Assembly: GCA_041394605.1 (NCBI GenBank)
Contig: JAWKHX010000013.1
Location: forward strand, 1 to 64,000
Direction: 5' to 3'
DNA length: 64,000 nt
DNA from: UBA668 sp041394605
Lineage (GTDB): Bacteria > Actinomycetota > Acidimicrobiia > Acidimicrobiales > Ilumatobacteraceae
Shown: piece by piece, positions 9,249 to 16,579 of the stretch
Layout of the letters: each line of letters opens with the position of its first letter
How positions within the stretch are numbered: the first letter of the stretch is position 1
Notes under the pieces: model-generated
Told to the model about the DNA's origin: nothing
Databases searched by the model: none
Seen by the model: only the letters and a program-made list of their open reading frames with translations
Translations under genes and position numbers: made by a program

Positions 9249-11902
9249 GTGCGCTTCGCCGGGGCCTTCTTGGCGGCGGCCTTCTTGGCGGGCGCCTTCT
9301 TCGCCGCTGCCTTCTTCGCCGCCGCGGCCTTGCGGCCCGGCACGCCACCCTTCTCGATGATGGCCTCGCGGCGCAGGGCGAGCAGCTCGTAGGCACGCTC
9401 CGGCGGCATCGCGTCCAGGCGATCGCCCTTGCCGAGGGAGGCATTCGTCTCGCCGTCCGTCACGTACACACCGAACTTGCCGTCCTTGGCCACGACCGCC
9501 TTGCCACTGACCGGGTCGTTGCCGAACTCGCGCAGCGGGCCCTTGGCGGCCAGGTTGGCGCCACCGCCGCGGCGGTACACCTTTGGCTGGCTGAAGATCT
9601 GCACGGCCTCGTCGAGGGTGATGGTCAGCAGCTGGTCCTCGTTGGCGATGTTGCGGAAGTCCTTGCCCTTCTGCACGTACGGGCCGTAGCGGCCGTTGTT
9701 GGCCAGGATCTCCTGCCCGTCCGACGGGTCCACGCCGAGCGTGCGCGGCAGTTGCAGCAGGGCTTCGGCCTCGTCCACCGTCATCCGCTCCAGCACCATC
9801 GTCTTGAACAGGCTGGCCATCTTCGGCTTGTCGTGCCCGGGGGGCGGGTTGTCCGCCGTGCCCCACTGCACGTAGGGGCCGTAGCGGCCGTTCTTGGCGA
9901 AGACCGGGTAGCCGTCCAGTTCGCCGATCGGTTCGTCGGCCTTCGGCGCGGCCAGCAGTTGCAGCGCCAGTTCCACCGTGAGCTCGTCGGGGGCCAGGTC
10001 GTCGGGCACGCTGGCGGTGTCCTCGCCGCGCTTCACGTACGGGCCGTACTTGCCGGGCTTCACCACCACGGTCTCGCCGTTCGCATCCGTGCCGATCGGG
10101 AAGGTGTTGATCTCGGCGGCGTCGATGGCGTCCAGGTTCTCCTCCACCAGCCGCTTCAGGCCGGGCAGGGCGTCGTCCTCGTCGCCGAAGTAGAAGTCGT
10201 GCAGCCAGTCCTGCTTCTGGCGTTCGGCGCGGGCGATGGCGTCCAGGTCCTCTTCGATCTTGGCGGTGAAGGCGTAGTCCACCAGCTCCCCGAAGTGACG
10301 CTCCATCAGCCCGATCACGGCGAAGGCGGTCCAGGTGGGCACCAGCGCCTGGCCCTTCTTCCACACGTAACCGCGGTCCTGCACCGTCTGGATGATGCTG
10401 GCCCAGGTGGACGGGCGGCCGATGCCCAGTTCCTCCAGCCGCTTCACCAGCGAGGCCTCGGTGTAGCGGGCAGGCGGCGCGGTGGCGTGGCCGTTGGGCG
10501 TGATCTCGGCGATCGGCACGGCCTGGCCGACGGTCAGCGGGGGCAGCAGGGCTTCGCGCTCGGTGTCGTCGGCCGCGTCGTCGGTGCTCTCCACGTACAC
10601 CTGGCGGTAGCCGGGGAACGTGATGGTGGTGCCGCTGGCGGCGAACTCGCAGTCCGTGGGGCTCGTGGCGGCGCTGGCCGGCTCGCGCACCGCGGCGGCC
10701 AGTCGCACGCTGACGGTGGTGCCGGTGGCGTCGGCCATCTGGGACGCCAGGGTGCGCTGCCAGATCAGCCGGTACAGGCTGAGCTCCTGCCCGTTCAGCT
10801 CACCGGCCAGGCTGTCGGGCGACCGCAAGGGCGTGGTGGGGCGGATGGCCTCGTGGGCCTCCTGCGCGTTCTTCACCTTGGTGCTGTAGGAGCGTGGGGT
10901 GGGGGAGAGGAACTGCTGGCCGTACGCCCGCTGGATCTCCGCCCGCACGGCGTTCTTGGCCTCGTCGCTGAGGTTCACCGCGTCGGTACGCATGTAGGTG
11001 ATGTAGCCCCGCTCGTACAGGCCCTGGGCGATGCGCATCACCTGGGCGGCGCCGAGGCGCAGCTTGCGGCCGCCCTCCTGCTGCAGGGTGGAGGTCATGA
11101 ACGGCGGCTTGGGCGAGCTGCGGTAGGGCTTCTCCTCCACCGAGCGCACCGTGACCTCGGCGCCGTCGAGGGCGCCGGCCAGTGCGTGGGCGCGGGCTTC
11201 GTCCACCACCACGACGTTCGGCTTGGCGACGCCGTCGCTGCGGAAGTCCTTCCCCGTGGCCACCTTGGTGCCGTCGAGGGCGACGAGGTTGGCGGTGAAC
11301 GCAGGGCCGGTGGCGGTGAGGAGGTCGATGTCCCAGTACGGCGCGGTGACGAAGGCGATCCGCTCCCGCTCGCGCTCCACGATCAGGCGCACCGACGGGC
11401 TCTGCACCCGGCCGGCGGACAGGCCGCGGTTCACCCGGCGCCACAGCACCGGCGAGACCTCGTAGCCGTAGAGGCGGTCCAGCAGGCGGCGGGTCTCGGC
11501 GGCGTCGACCAGCCCGTAGTCGATGCCCCGCGGGTTGGCGACGGCGTGGTCGATGGCGGCCTTGGTGATCTCGTGGAAGACCATCCGCTTCACCGGGATC
11601 TTCGGCTTCAGGTACTCCAGCAGGTGCCAGGAGATGGCCTCACCCTCGCGGTCTTCGTCGGTCGCGAGGTAGAGCTCGTCGGCGTTCTTCATCGCCGCAC
11701 GCAGGTCCTTCACCACGTCCTTGCCGCGCAGGGTCAGCTCGTAGGTCGGCTTGAACCCGTTGTCCACGTCGATCTGCAGCCCCTTGCTCGGCAGGTCGGC
11801 CACATGGCCCACGGAGGCGCGCACATCGAACGCGTTGCCGAGGAACTTGGAGATCGTCTTCGCCTTGGCGGGCGACTCCACGATGACGAGGGGTTTGGGC
11901 AT
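9245..11902 (-). CDS. topA: DNA topoisomerase I (type IA)
   Basis: The 885-residue protein starts MPKPLVIVESPAKAKT, the TOPRIM entry motif. It continues with the DED-type acidic cluster (LATDEDREGEAISWHL), an archetypal type IA core, and the active-site Tyr303 in ITYMRTD. The C-terminal half carries several GRYGPYV-type repeats in place of zinc fingers and ends in a Lys/Ala/Pro-rich tail (AAKKAPAKK), as in actinobacterial enzymes, where the tail aids DNA binding and processivity. It relaxes negative supercoils. The downstream membrane-protein gene overlaps its stop. Upstream (11903-12067) it faces the secretion island divergently. Confidence 0.97.
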   Translation of the reverse strand: MPKPLVIVESPAKAKTISKFLGNAFDVRASVGHVADLPSKGLQIDVDNGFKPTYELTLRGKDVVKDLRAAMKNADELYLATDEDREGEAISWHLLEYLKPKIPVKRMVFHEITKAAIDHAVANPRGIDYGLVDAAETRRLLDRLYGYEVSPVLWRRVNRGLSAGRVQSPSVRLIVERERERIAFVTAPYWDIDLLTATGPAFTANLVALDGTKVATGKDFRSDGVAKPNVVVVDEARAHALAGALDGAEVTVRSVEEKPYRSSPKPPFMTSTLQQEGGRKLRLGAAQVMRIAQGLYERGYITYMRTDAVNLSDEAKNAVRAEIQRAYGQQFLSPTPRSYSTKVKNAQEAHEAIRPTTPLRSPDSLAGELNGQELSLYRLIWQRTLASQMADATGTTVSVRLAAAVREPASAATSPTDCEFAASGTTITFPGYRQVYVESTDDAADDTEREALLPPLTVGQAVPIAEITPNGHATAPPARYTEASLVKRLEELGIGRPSTWASIIQTVQDRGYVWKKGQALVPTWTAFAVIGLMERHFGELVDYAFTAKIEEDLDAIARAERQKQDWLHDFYFGDEDDALPGLKRLVEENLDAIDAAEINTFPIGTDANGETVVVKPGKYGPYVKRGEDTASVPDDLAPDELTVELALQLLAAPKADEPIGELDGYPVFAKNGRYGPYVQWGTADNPPPGHDKPKMASLFKTMVLERMTVDEAEALLQLPRTLGVDPSDGQEILANNGRYGPYVQKGKDFRNIANEDQLLTITLDEAVQIFSQPKVYRRGGGANLAAKGPLREFGNDPVSGKAVVAKDGKFGVYVTDGETNASLGKGDRLDAMPPERAYELLALRREAIIEKGGVPGRKAAAAKKAAAKKAPAKKAAAKKAPAKRT

Positions 11903-11989
11903 GGCGAGGCAATGGCTAGGTGATGAACCCCTCCGTTGTCAAGGAGAGGGGGATGGCTGACATGAGTATGGTGGCGTCGATGGCCGCGC

Positions 11990-12040
11990 TGCTGGGTGGA
12001 GGAGTGGGACCTCGGTGTGGCCAGTGTGTTGAACGCTCGG
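11990..12040 (+). repeat. Duplicated fragment of the membrane-protein gene at 24771-25433
   Basis: The run TGGAGGAGTGGGACCTCGG (about 11997-12015) and the bases after it reappear at about 25159-25200 with roughly four differences in the next fifteen. In the far copy it encodes VEEWDLGVVGVLN inside an intact gene. Here the same frame reads VEEWDLGVASVLN and runs straight into the first gene of the island. It looks like a leftover of gene duplication or recombination at the left edge of the secretion island. Confidence 0.6.
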
Positions 12041-12067
12041 CCTTCTCGATCGCGTCATGATGTGGAG

Positions 12068-12403
12068 ATGGACATCCTCGACTATCGAGCCGCCGACTAC
12101 TTCGCGCTTGCCGATTTCCTGGATGCCAAGGCAACCGCGATCGAGCAGGTGATGCCGCCGGTGCTGTCGGCGGTGAATTCCACGACGTTCGAAGGCCGAT
12201 TCGCCAAGCAAGCGAAGCAGGACCTCCAGCGCTCCCGGGGAGATGCGCACGATGGCGCCGTCGCGGTGCGCCGGGCCGCCGCAGTCGTGCGTGCCAGGGC
12301 TGCGGACCTCCAGGCGGAACAGGCGAGGGAGATCGCCCGTCGCGCCGCCGAGGCCCTGCGCCGCGCGGAAGAGAAGGCCCGCGAGCTGCTCGGAGGCGAT
12401 TGA
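12068..12403 (+). CDS. Small all-helical protein, likely partner of the downstream T7SS substrate-like protein
   Basis: The 111-residue product begins MDILDYRAADYFALADF and is predicted helical throughout. Its second half is an Ala/Arg/Glu-rich coiled coil ending EKARELLGGD. It has no classic W-x-G turn, but its size and helical hairpin character fit the WXG100/Lap-type small partners of type VII secretion. The same frame is open back to a GTG at 11996, but that stretch is the repeat shared with 24771-25433, so the ATG at 12068 is preferred. The stop (12401-12403) shares its last base with the next ATG. Function is inferred from context. Confidence 0.6.
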   Translation: MDILDYRAADYFALADFLDAKATAIEQVMPPVLSAVNSTTFEGRFAKQAKQDLQRSRGDAHDGAVAVRRAAAVVRARAADLQAEQAREIARRAAEALRRAEEKARELLGGD

Positions 12404-13521
12404 TGGGGCTGATCGTCTTCGACGTCTTCGGGGTGCAGGCGGCCGCGGGGAAGGCGGAGCACGCCGCCGAGCGCTTGTCGGAGCTCGCAGGTCAGGTTGG
12501 CGCCGCCCAGTTGCCGCCCATGCGTCCGGAGGACCGCAGCGCGGTTCTGGCGGCGCTGCACGATGCCGCCACGAGCGTGAGGTCACCCGTGGTGCGCCTC
12601 CGAAGCACTGCCGGTGAGATGAGGGTGCGTGCCACCCTGCTGCTCCGCGACATGCAGGCGGCCGCCTCGAAGGGTCTGGCGGTGCCGAGCTTCGCCGTCG
12701 GCATCTGGGGCGGGAGCGATGAGGCGTTGGAGATGGCCGTTGCAGCGGTGCGGCGCAAGTTCAAGGTGTCGGGTCAGCGTCTCGCCGAGCAGCTGGCGAA
12801 GCACCACGCGATCGGCCGCGACGGCGACCGGTCGACGCGGGTCACGAAGGACATGCGCGCGCGCCTTCGGCAGCTCCGGGAGGACGAACGGTTCTGGAAG
12901 CGCTGGTCGCGAACGGTGGACCGTCTTCTGTCCCGGTTCGGCTCGGACTCGGCGAAGGGCAGGCTCCTCGGCCGCATTGCCCGTGTCCTCGGTCATCCCG
13001 TGACCAGCCTGACCATCGACACGATCACCGTCGCGTTCGGCAGCCCGATGCTGAACAACCCAGGCTCGAAGGCGGTCGCCGGGGTGTCGTACGGCAGCGG
13101 GAACCTCGCCTTCGGCGCGGTGCCTGGTGGGGCGCTGTTCGCCATGATCGACAGCATCGGGATGGCGACGTTGGGGAACCACGGCTACTCGCAGGTGTCG
13201 ATCGGCAACATGAACACCACGACGGCGCAGTCGATCGGCGCGTTCGACCAGGCGTTCCGAACCGGCGACTATTCAGGCCTGCAGTCGATCCACCAGGCCA
13301 GCATGAACGGTGAGACGACCATCGTGCAGACGTCCGGCGCCTACATCGGGGACATGTACACGAGCGGTGACATCGCCGGGTTCCACTCGGAGTCACTGGC
13401 CGGGCAGCACGGTGCCGGTGCGCAGAACATGGCGGTCACCGGTGAGACCGTCCACGAGATCGTCACCAAGCCCGGGACCGCAATCAGCGATGCATGGGAT
13501 TACTGGAGCGGCTGGTGGTGA
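12403..13521 (+). CDS. T7SS substrate-like protein, helical N-terminal domain, unknown C-terminal domain
   Basis: This 372-residue protein has no signal peptide. Residues ~10-90 are long amphipathic Ala/Glu/Arg helices (AAAGKAEHAAERLSELAG...), like the N-terminal targeting domains of LXG/WXG effectors. A basic middle region follows. The C-terminal ~170 residues are Gly/Ser/Thr-rich (SYGSGNLAFGAVPGGALF, ISDAWDYWSGWW) with no recognised toxin motif. It is joined to the small helical gene upstream by a one-base overlap and to the next gene by GTGA. The pair resembles partner-effector modules of type VII systems; this is inference. Confidence 0.6.
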   Translation: MGLIVFDVFGVQAAAGKAEHAAERLSELAGQVGAAQLPPMRPEDRSAVLAALHDAATSVRSPVVRLRSTAGEMRVRATLLLRDMQAAASKGLAVPSFAVGIWGGSDEALEMAVAAVRRKFKVSGQRLAEQLAKHHAIGRDGDRSTRVTKDMRARLRQLREDERFWKRWSRTVDRLLSRFGSDSAKGRLLGRIARVLGHPVTSLTIDTITVAFGSPMLNNPGSKAVAGVSYGSGNLAFGAVPGGALFAMIDSIGMATLGNHGYSQVSIGNMNTTTAQSIGAFDQAFRTGDYSGLQSIHQASMNGETTIVQTSGAYIGDMYTSGDIAGFHSESLAGQHGAGAQNMAVTGETVHEIVTKPGTAISDAWDYWSGWW

Positions 13522-14612
13522 CGACCGTGGATCGCAAATCGCTGCGGGCAGCCGTGGCAGCTGCCGGCGTCGACCCGGAGCCATGGTCGCTGGCCGCGTG
13601 GTACGTGGCGTCGGACGATCATCAGCCTTCGCCCGGTGTGGGCCGCAACGACGGGGATGGATCCGGCGCGCTCGACGCGGACATCGTCAGATTGCTGTGC
13701 CGCGCCACGTTCGTGCTCGAGATCGGCGTCGTTGCGGCTGGGCTGTACGTGGAGCACCACTACCTCCACGACGGGCATCTCGCGATGCCGGTGGTGTCCG
13801 GCGCGGACCTTTCGGTAGGAGAACCTCAGCCGTTGCGGCCGCTGCTGGAGGCACTGGCTGCAGAAGCGGTGGGCGGGGCCGACGGGTCCCTGGAGGCAGA
13901 CACGGTGGCGCGTGAGGGGGCGCTGCTCATCCGCACGGTCCACCTGGGCCCCGAAGGTTGCCTGGCGTGGCCGGTGATCGAGCTCGTTGGTCCCCCGGGC
14001 CGTCGGGGCCTGGCGCGACGCGATGCCGACGGGCACCGCGTGGAGCAGGTCGACCAGGCGGCACTGCTGGTGCTGCTTCGGCTCGCGGCGTGCGACGGAT
14101 CGCTCGCCGACGACGTGGACGATCAGACCTACGAACTGACTCCCGATGAGTTCGTCGCCCTGGCGGCGCTGGTGGGTCGGACCGGCCTGGTGGCCCTCGC
14201 CGTCGAGGACGTTGGTGCGTTCGAGCTCATGGCAGCCAAGGGCGCGGCGCTGCTGGAGGAGCGGAGCGACCTGGACGTGCTGGTCGACCTCTTGGATGAA
14301 CCCGACGAAGAGCTGGAACTGATCTGGACGTCGCCGGCCGGCGCATCGGTCGTCCACCTCGACGTGTCGGGGCGGACTGCGACGATCATCCACTCGGCCG
14401 CTGACAGGGTTCTGGTGATCGAAACATCACCGGAAGGCGCGCGACGCGCGGCTCGGGACGAGCTGGAAGCTGTCCCGGACGGAGGAACGCTGCTCGTCGT
14501 GCGTCATCGGGATGGTGTCCGGTGGGAGGGCACGCTCCGCCGGGAGGGTGGGGCCTGGTTGGACCCCGACGGCGGCGATCCGAGCGACGTGCTCGGGCTG
14601 CTCCTCACGTGA
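13518..14612 (+). CDS. Unrecognised soluble protein of the secretion island
   Basis: The 364-residue protein lacks signal peptides and membrane segments. It is acidic and rich in beta/alpha elements, with several 'xxLVVxRHRDGVRWEG'-type strands near the end. A mid-protein segment (LTPDEFVALAALVGRTGL) faintly recalls EspG-type chaperones, but no family was firmly recognised. The GTG start overlaps the preceding stop and is preceded by GGAG at 9 bases; an ATG at 13494 is an alternative. Coupling to the substrate-like gene suggests a chaperone, immunity or secretion-accessory role (inference). Its 3' end overlaps the convergent kinase gene by 8 bases. Confidence 0.5.
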   Translation: MTTVDRKSLRAAVAAAGVDPEPWSLAAWYVASDDHQPSPGVGRNDGDGSGALDADIVRLLCRATFVLEIGVVAAGLYVEHHYLHDGHLAMPVVSGADLSVGEPQPLRPLLEALAAEAVGGADGSLEADTVAREGALLIRTVHLGPEGCLAWPVIELVGPPGRRGLARRDADGHRVEQVDQAALLVLLRLAACDGSLADDVDDQTYELTPDEFVALAALVGRTGLVALAVEDVGAFELMAAKGAALLEERSDLDVLVDLLDEPDEELELIWTSPAGASVVHLDVSGRTATIIHSAADRVLVIETSPEGARRAARDELEAVPDGGTLLVVRHRDGVRWEGTLRREGGAWLDPDGGDPSDVLGLLLT

Positions 14613-16182
14613 CCGTGATGGTGAAGGTGAAGGACCCGGACGCCCTGCCTTCGGAGTCGAACAGGGTGTAGGTGGCGGTTCCGACCGCATTCCCACCCAC
14701 CACCATCGTCACCGTCCCGCTCGATGCGCCGACGGTTGAACAGCTGCCGGTGGCCTGGCCGATGTAGGCGAGGGCCTCGCCACCTGGCTGAACGTGGGGA
14801 ACGTTGAGCTCGCTCTTGCCCACGCAGACCCAGGTGGAGCCCTCGGGTGGGTTGTCCCAGAAGACCGTGAGGGGGAACGTGGTCTGCGTGCCGACGGGTA
14901 TCGAGTAGGAGTACCTGCTGAGGCCGGTCAGGCGGAAGGTCGCCGGCGCCTGAGTGGTCGTCGGCGCGGAGGTGGTGGTCGTCGCGTGCGTCGTGGTGGT
15001 GGCGCGGGTCGTCGTCGGACCGCTGGAGCCCGCCAACGTCGTCGAGGTGACTGTGGAGGAGGTTGAGGTGGTCGAGGAGGTCGAGGTGGAGACGTCGGAC
15101 GAAGACGTCGAAGTGTCGTCGGTGGTGATGGTCGAGCCCCCGACGGTCTCGGTGGTGAGCGTGTCATCGACGCCGCCGGGTTCGGTGGTCGCGGAGGCCG
15201 ACGTTCCGCCGTCACCCGTGAGCGCGAAGCCGACGCCGGCAGCGACGGCGAAGATGGCGGTCAGGGCTGCGCCGACGAGCAGCTTGTGTCGTCCCGAGCC
15301 GCGCGCTGGCACCTCGGCGGTGGTGACGGTGGGCGCGTGAACGGGTACCGGGGCAGTGATCACCGCGCTGACCGGCGCCTGGCCGGCTGCTTCGGCCAAG
15401 GCATCGGCGAAGGCGCGGATGGTGGGGAACCGCTGGTCGGGCTGCTTTGCCATGGCCTGCCGGAGCACGGCGTCCACCCCACCGGGAACCCCGTGCGGCC
15501 CGAGCGGAGGTGGTTCGGCCCGCATCACGCGACCGATGATCGTCATCAGCGTGTCGCCGTCGCCGGCGACGAATGCCGGATGGCCGGCGATGAGGTGATG
15601 GGCAGTGGACGCGAGTGAGTAGACGTCGCACGTCGGTCCGACGGGTAGGCCATCGAGCATCTCAGGGGCGGCGTGGGCCACGCTCGCCCGTACCGTCGCG
15701 GTCTGGCTGTGCCATGAGCCCGTCATCTGGGCAAGGCCGAAGTCCGCGAGCTTCGGGGTCCCCCGCCGGTCGATGAGGATGTTCTCCGGCTTGACGTCGC
15801 GGTGCAGGATGCCTGCCTCGTGGGCTGCATCGATGGCGTCGGCCACGGCGAGCACCTGCGTGATGGCAGCCTGCCATGCCATCGGGCCGTGCTCGGCCAC
15901 CTCGTCGGCGAGGCTGTGCGGCAGGTACTCCATCACCAGGTACGGGCGGCCGTCGTCCAGGGTGCCCTGGGCGAAGACCGTGACGATGTTCGGATGTCCG
16001 GAGAGCGAGCCGATGGCCTGCAACTCTCGTTCGAAGCGACGCGCGTCGTCCTCGCGGAGCGCGGGCTGGCGCAGGACCTTCACCGCGACGACGCGACGGA
16101 ACGCGGTCTGCGTGCCTCGATAGACCGTGGACGTGCCGCCTCGGCCGATCTCCTCGAGATCCTCGATGCCAGGTATGTCCAC
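14605..16182 (-). CDS. Membrane Ser/Thr protein kinase (PknB-like catalytic domain) with extracytoplasmic Ig-like domain
   Basis: This 525-residue protein has a complete kinase domain: a Gly-rich loop GRGGTSTVYRG, Lys35 in VAVKVL, catalytic Asp129 in HRDVKPENIL, DFGLAQ, and an APEM loop motif. A TM helix (KLLVGAALTAIFAVAAGVGF) lies near residue 295. A long Thr/Ser linker follows, then a ~105-residue beta-rich extracytoplasmic domain with two Cys, not PASTA repeats. It probably senses an envelope signal and phosphorylates island proteins; the FHA domain of the adjacent ATPase is an obvious phospho-Thr reader (inference). The start is GTG at 16182. Confidence 0.88.
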   Translation of the reverse strand: MDIPGIEDLEEIGRGGTSTVYRGTQTAFRRVVAVKVLRQPALREDDARRFERELQAIGSLSGHPNIVTVFAQGTLDDGRPYLVMEYLPHSLADEVAEHGPMAWQAAITQVLAVADAIDAAHEAGILHRDVKPENILIDRRGTPKLADFGLAQMTGSWHSQTATVRASVAHAAPEMLDGLPVGPTCDVYSLASTAHHLIAGHPAFVAGDGDTLMTIIGRVMRAEPPPLGPHGVPGGVDAVLRQAMAKQPDQRFPTIRAFADALAEAAGQAPVSAVITAPVPVHAPTVTTAEVPARGSGRHKLLVGAALTAIFAVAAGVGFALTGDGGTSASATTEPGGVDDTLTTETVGGSTITTDDTSTSSSDVSTSTSSTTSTSSTVTSTTLAGSSGPTTTRATTTTHATTTTSAPTTTQAPATFRLTGLSRYSYSIPVGTQTTFPLTVFWDNPPEGSTWVCVGKSELNVPHVQPGGEALAYIGQATGSCSTVGASSGTVTMVVGGNAVGTATYTLFDSEGRASGSFTFTITVT

Positions 16183-16287
16183 TACGTCACCGCCCGACCT
16201 ACGCTCCGATCACATCGATCCGGCCGGTCCGGCGCCGAGGACCGGCCTGGTGCAGGCGCCCAGTATTGCATTCGCAGGCGGGCCCCG

Positions 16288-16473
16288 CTACGGGCCCGTC
16301 GGCTCTGTGCTCCAGGGTGTCCGGTGGGGCTCCGGCAGCGACCGTTCGGGGATCGTCGGCCGGGTCGGAGGAGCCGAGCCGAGGCGGACGAACGCGCCGC
16401 TGACGCCACCCAGGAGGGTGACGAAGCACACCAACGACGCGGCGCGGCCGTGTCGATGTGGACCGTCGGGCAT
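16288..16473 (-). CDS. Candidate small single-TM protein (61 aa)
   Basis: In the 396-base gap between kinase and ATPase genes the reverse strand holds a 61-residue frame. It has a short His/Arg N-terminus, one hydrophobic helix (AASLVCFVTLLGGVSGAF) and a Pro-rich tail. A TACCGT box (16480-16485) sits 6 bases before the ATG, the leaderless arrangement seen elsewhere in this window, and the palindromic operator at 16508 falls near its -35 region. Codon composition alone cannot prove it. If real it would be divergently co-regulated with the secretion ATPase. Confidence 0.4.
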   Translation of the reverse strand: MPDGPHRHGRAASLVCFVTLLGGVSGAFVRLGSAPPTRPTIPERSLPEPHRTPWSTEPTGP

Positions 16474-16507
16474 GGGAGGACGGTACGGCGACCGGCCAGT
16501 TCACGGT

Positions 16508-16523
16508 GTCATCGTCCTGACAC
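16508..16523. promoter_or_regulatory. Palindromic operator TGTCA-N6-TGACA upstream of the secretion ATPase
   Basis: Sequence TGTCATCGTCCTGACA, extended by one more base pair on each side (G...C). It has the CRP-family half-site spacing (5-N6-5) and is centred 63.5 bases upstream of the predicted leaderless start at 16579, near the -61.5 position of class I CRP activation. The same motif precedes the regulator gene (23533) and, with one mismatch, another island operon (30064). Confidence 0.65.
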
Positions 16524-16566
16524 TTCGCCGGCCCAACCCCTGTTCTCGCCGCTCCGACGACACCGT

Positions 16567-16579
16567 TAGATTGCGCCCG
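16567..16579 (+). promoter_or_regulatory. Putative leaderless promoter of the secretion ATPase
   Basis: A TAGATT -10 box (16567-16572) is followed by six bases and the GTG start codon, so the transcript would begin at the initiation codon. There is no purine-rich ribosome binding site before this GTG. Confidence 0.5.

Noticed and set aside
9131..11923. 930-codon forward frame opposite topA
   Set aside because: Low-complexity Gly/His/Arg translation mirroring the topA codons; topA is unmistakable on the reverse strand.
11937..11962. TGTCA...TGACA pair as a fourth Crp-family operator
   Set aside because: The spacer is 16 rather than 6 bases; kept only as a speculative remark.
11996..12067. 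N-terminal extension of the first island gene from GTG 11996
   Set aside because: This stretch is the fragment duplicated from the 24771-25433 gene, so it is more likely upstream debris than coding sequence; not fully excluded.
13494..13520. ATG 13494 as start of the 13518 gene
   Set aside because: It would give a 28-base overlap without a ribosome site; GTG 13518 has GGAG at 9 bases and the usual GTGA overlap.
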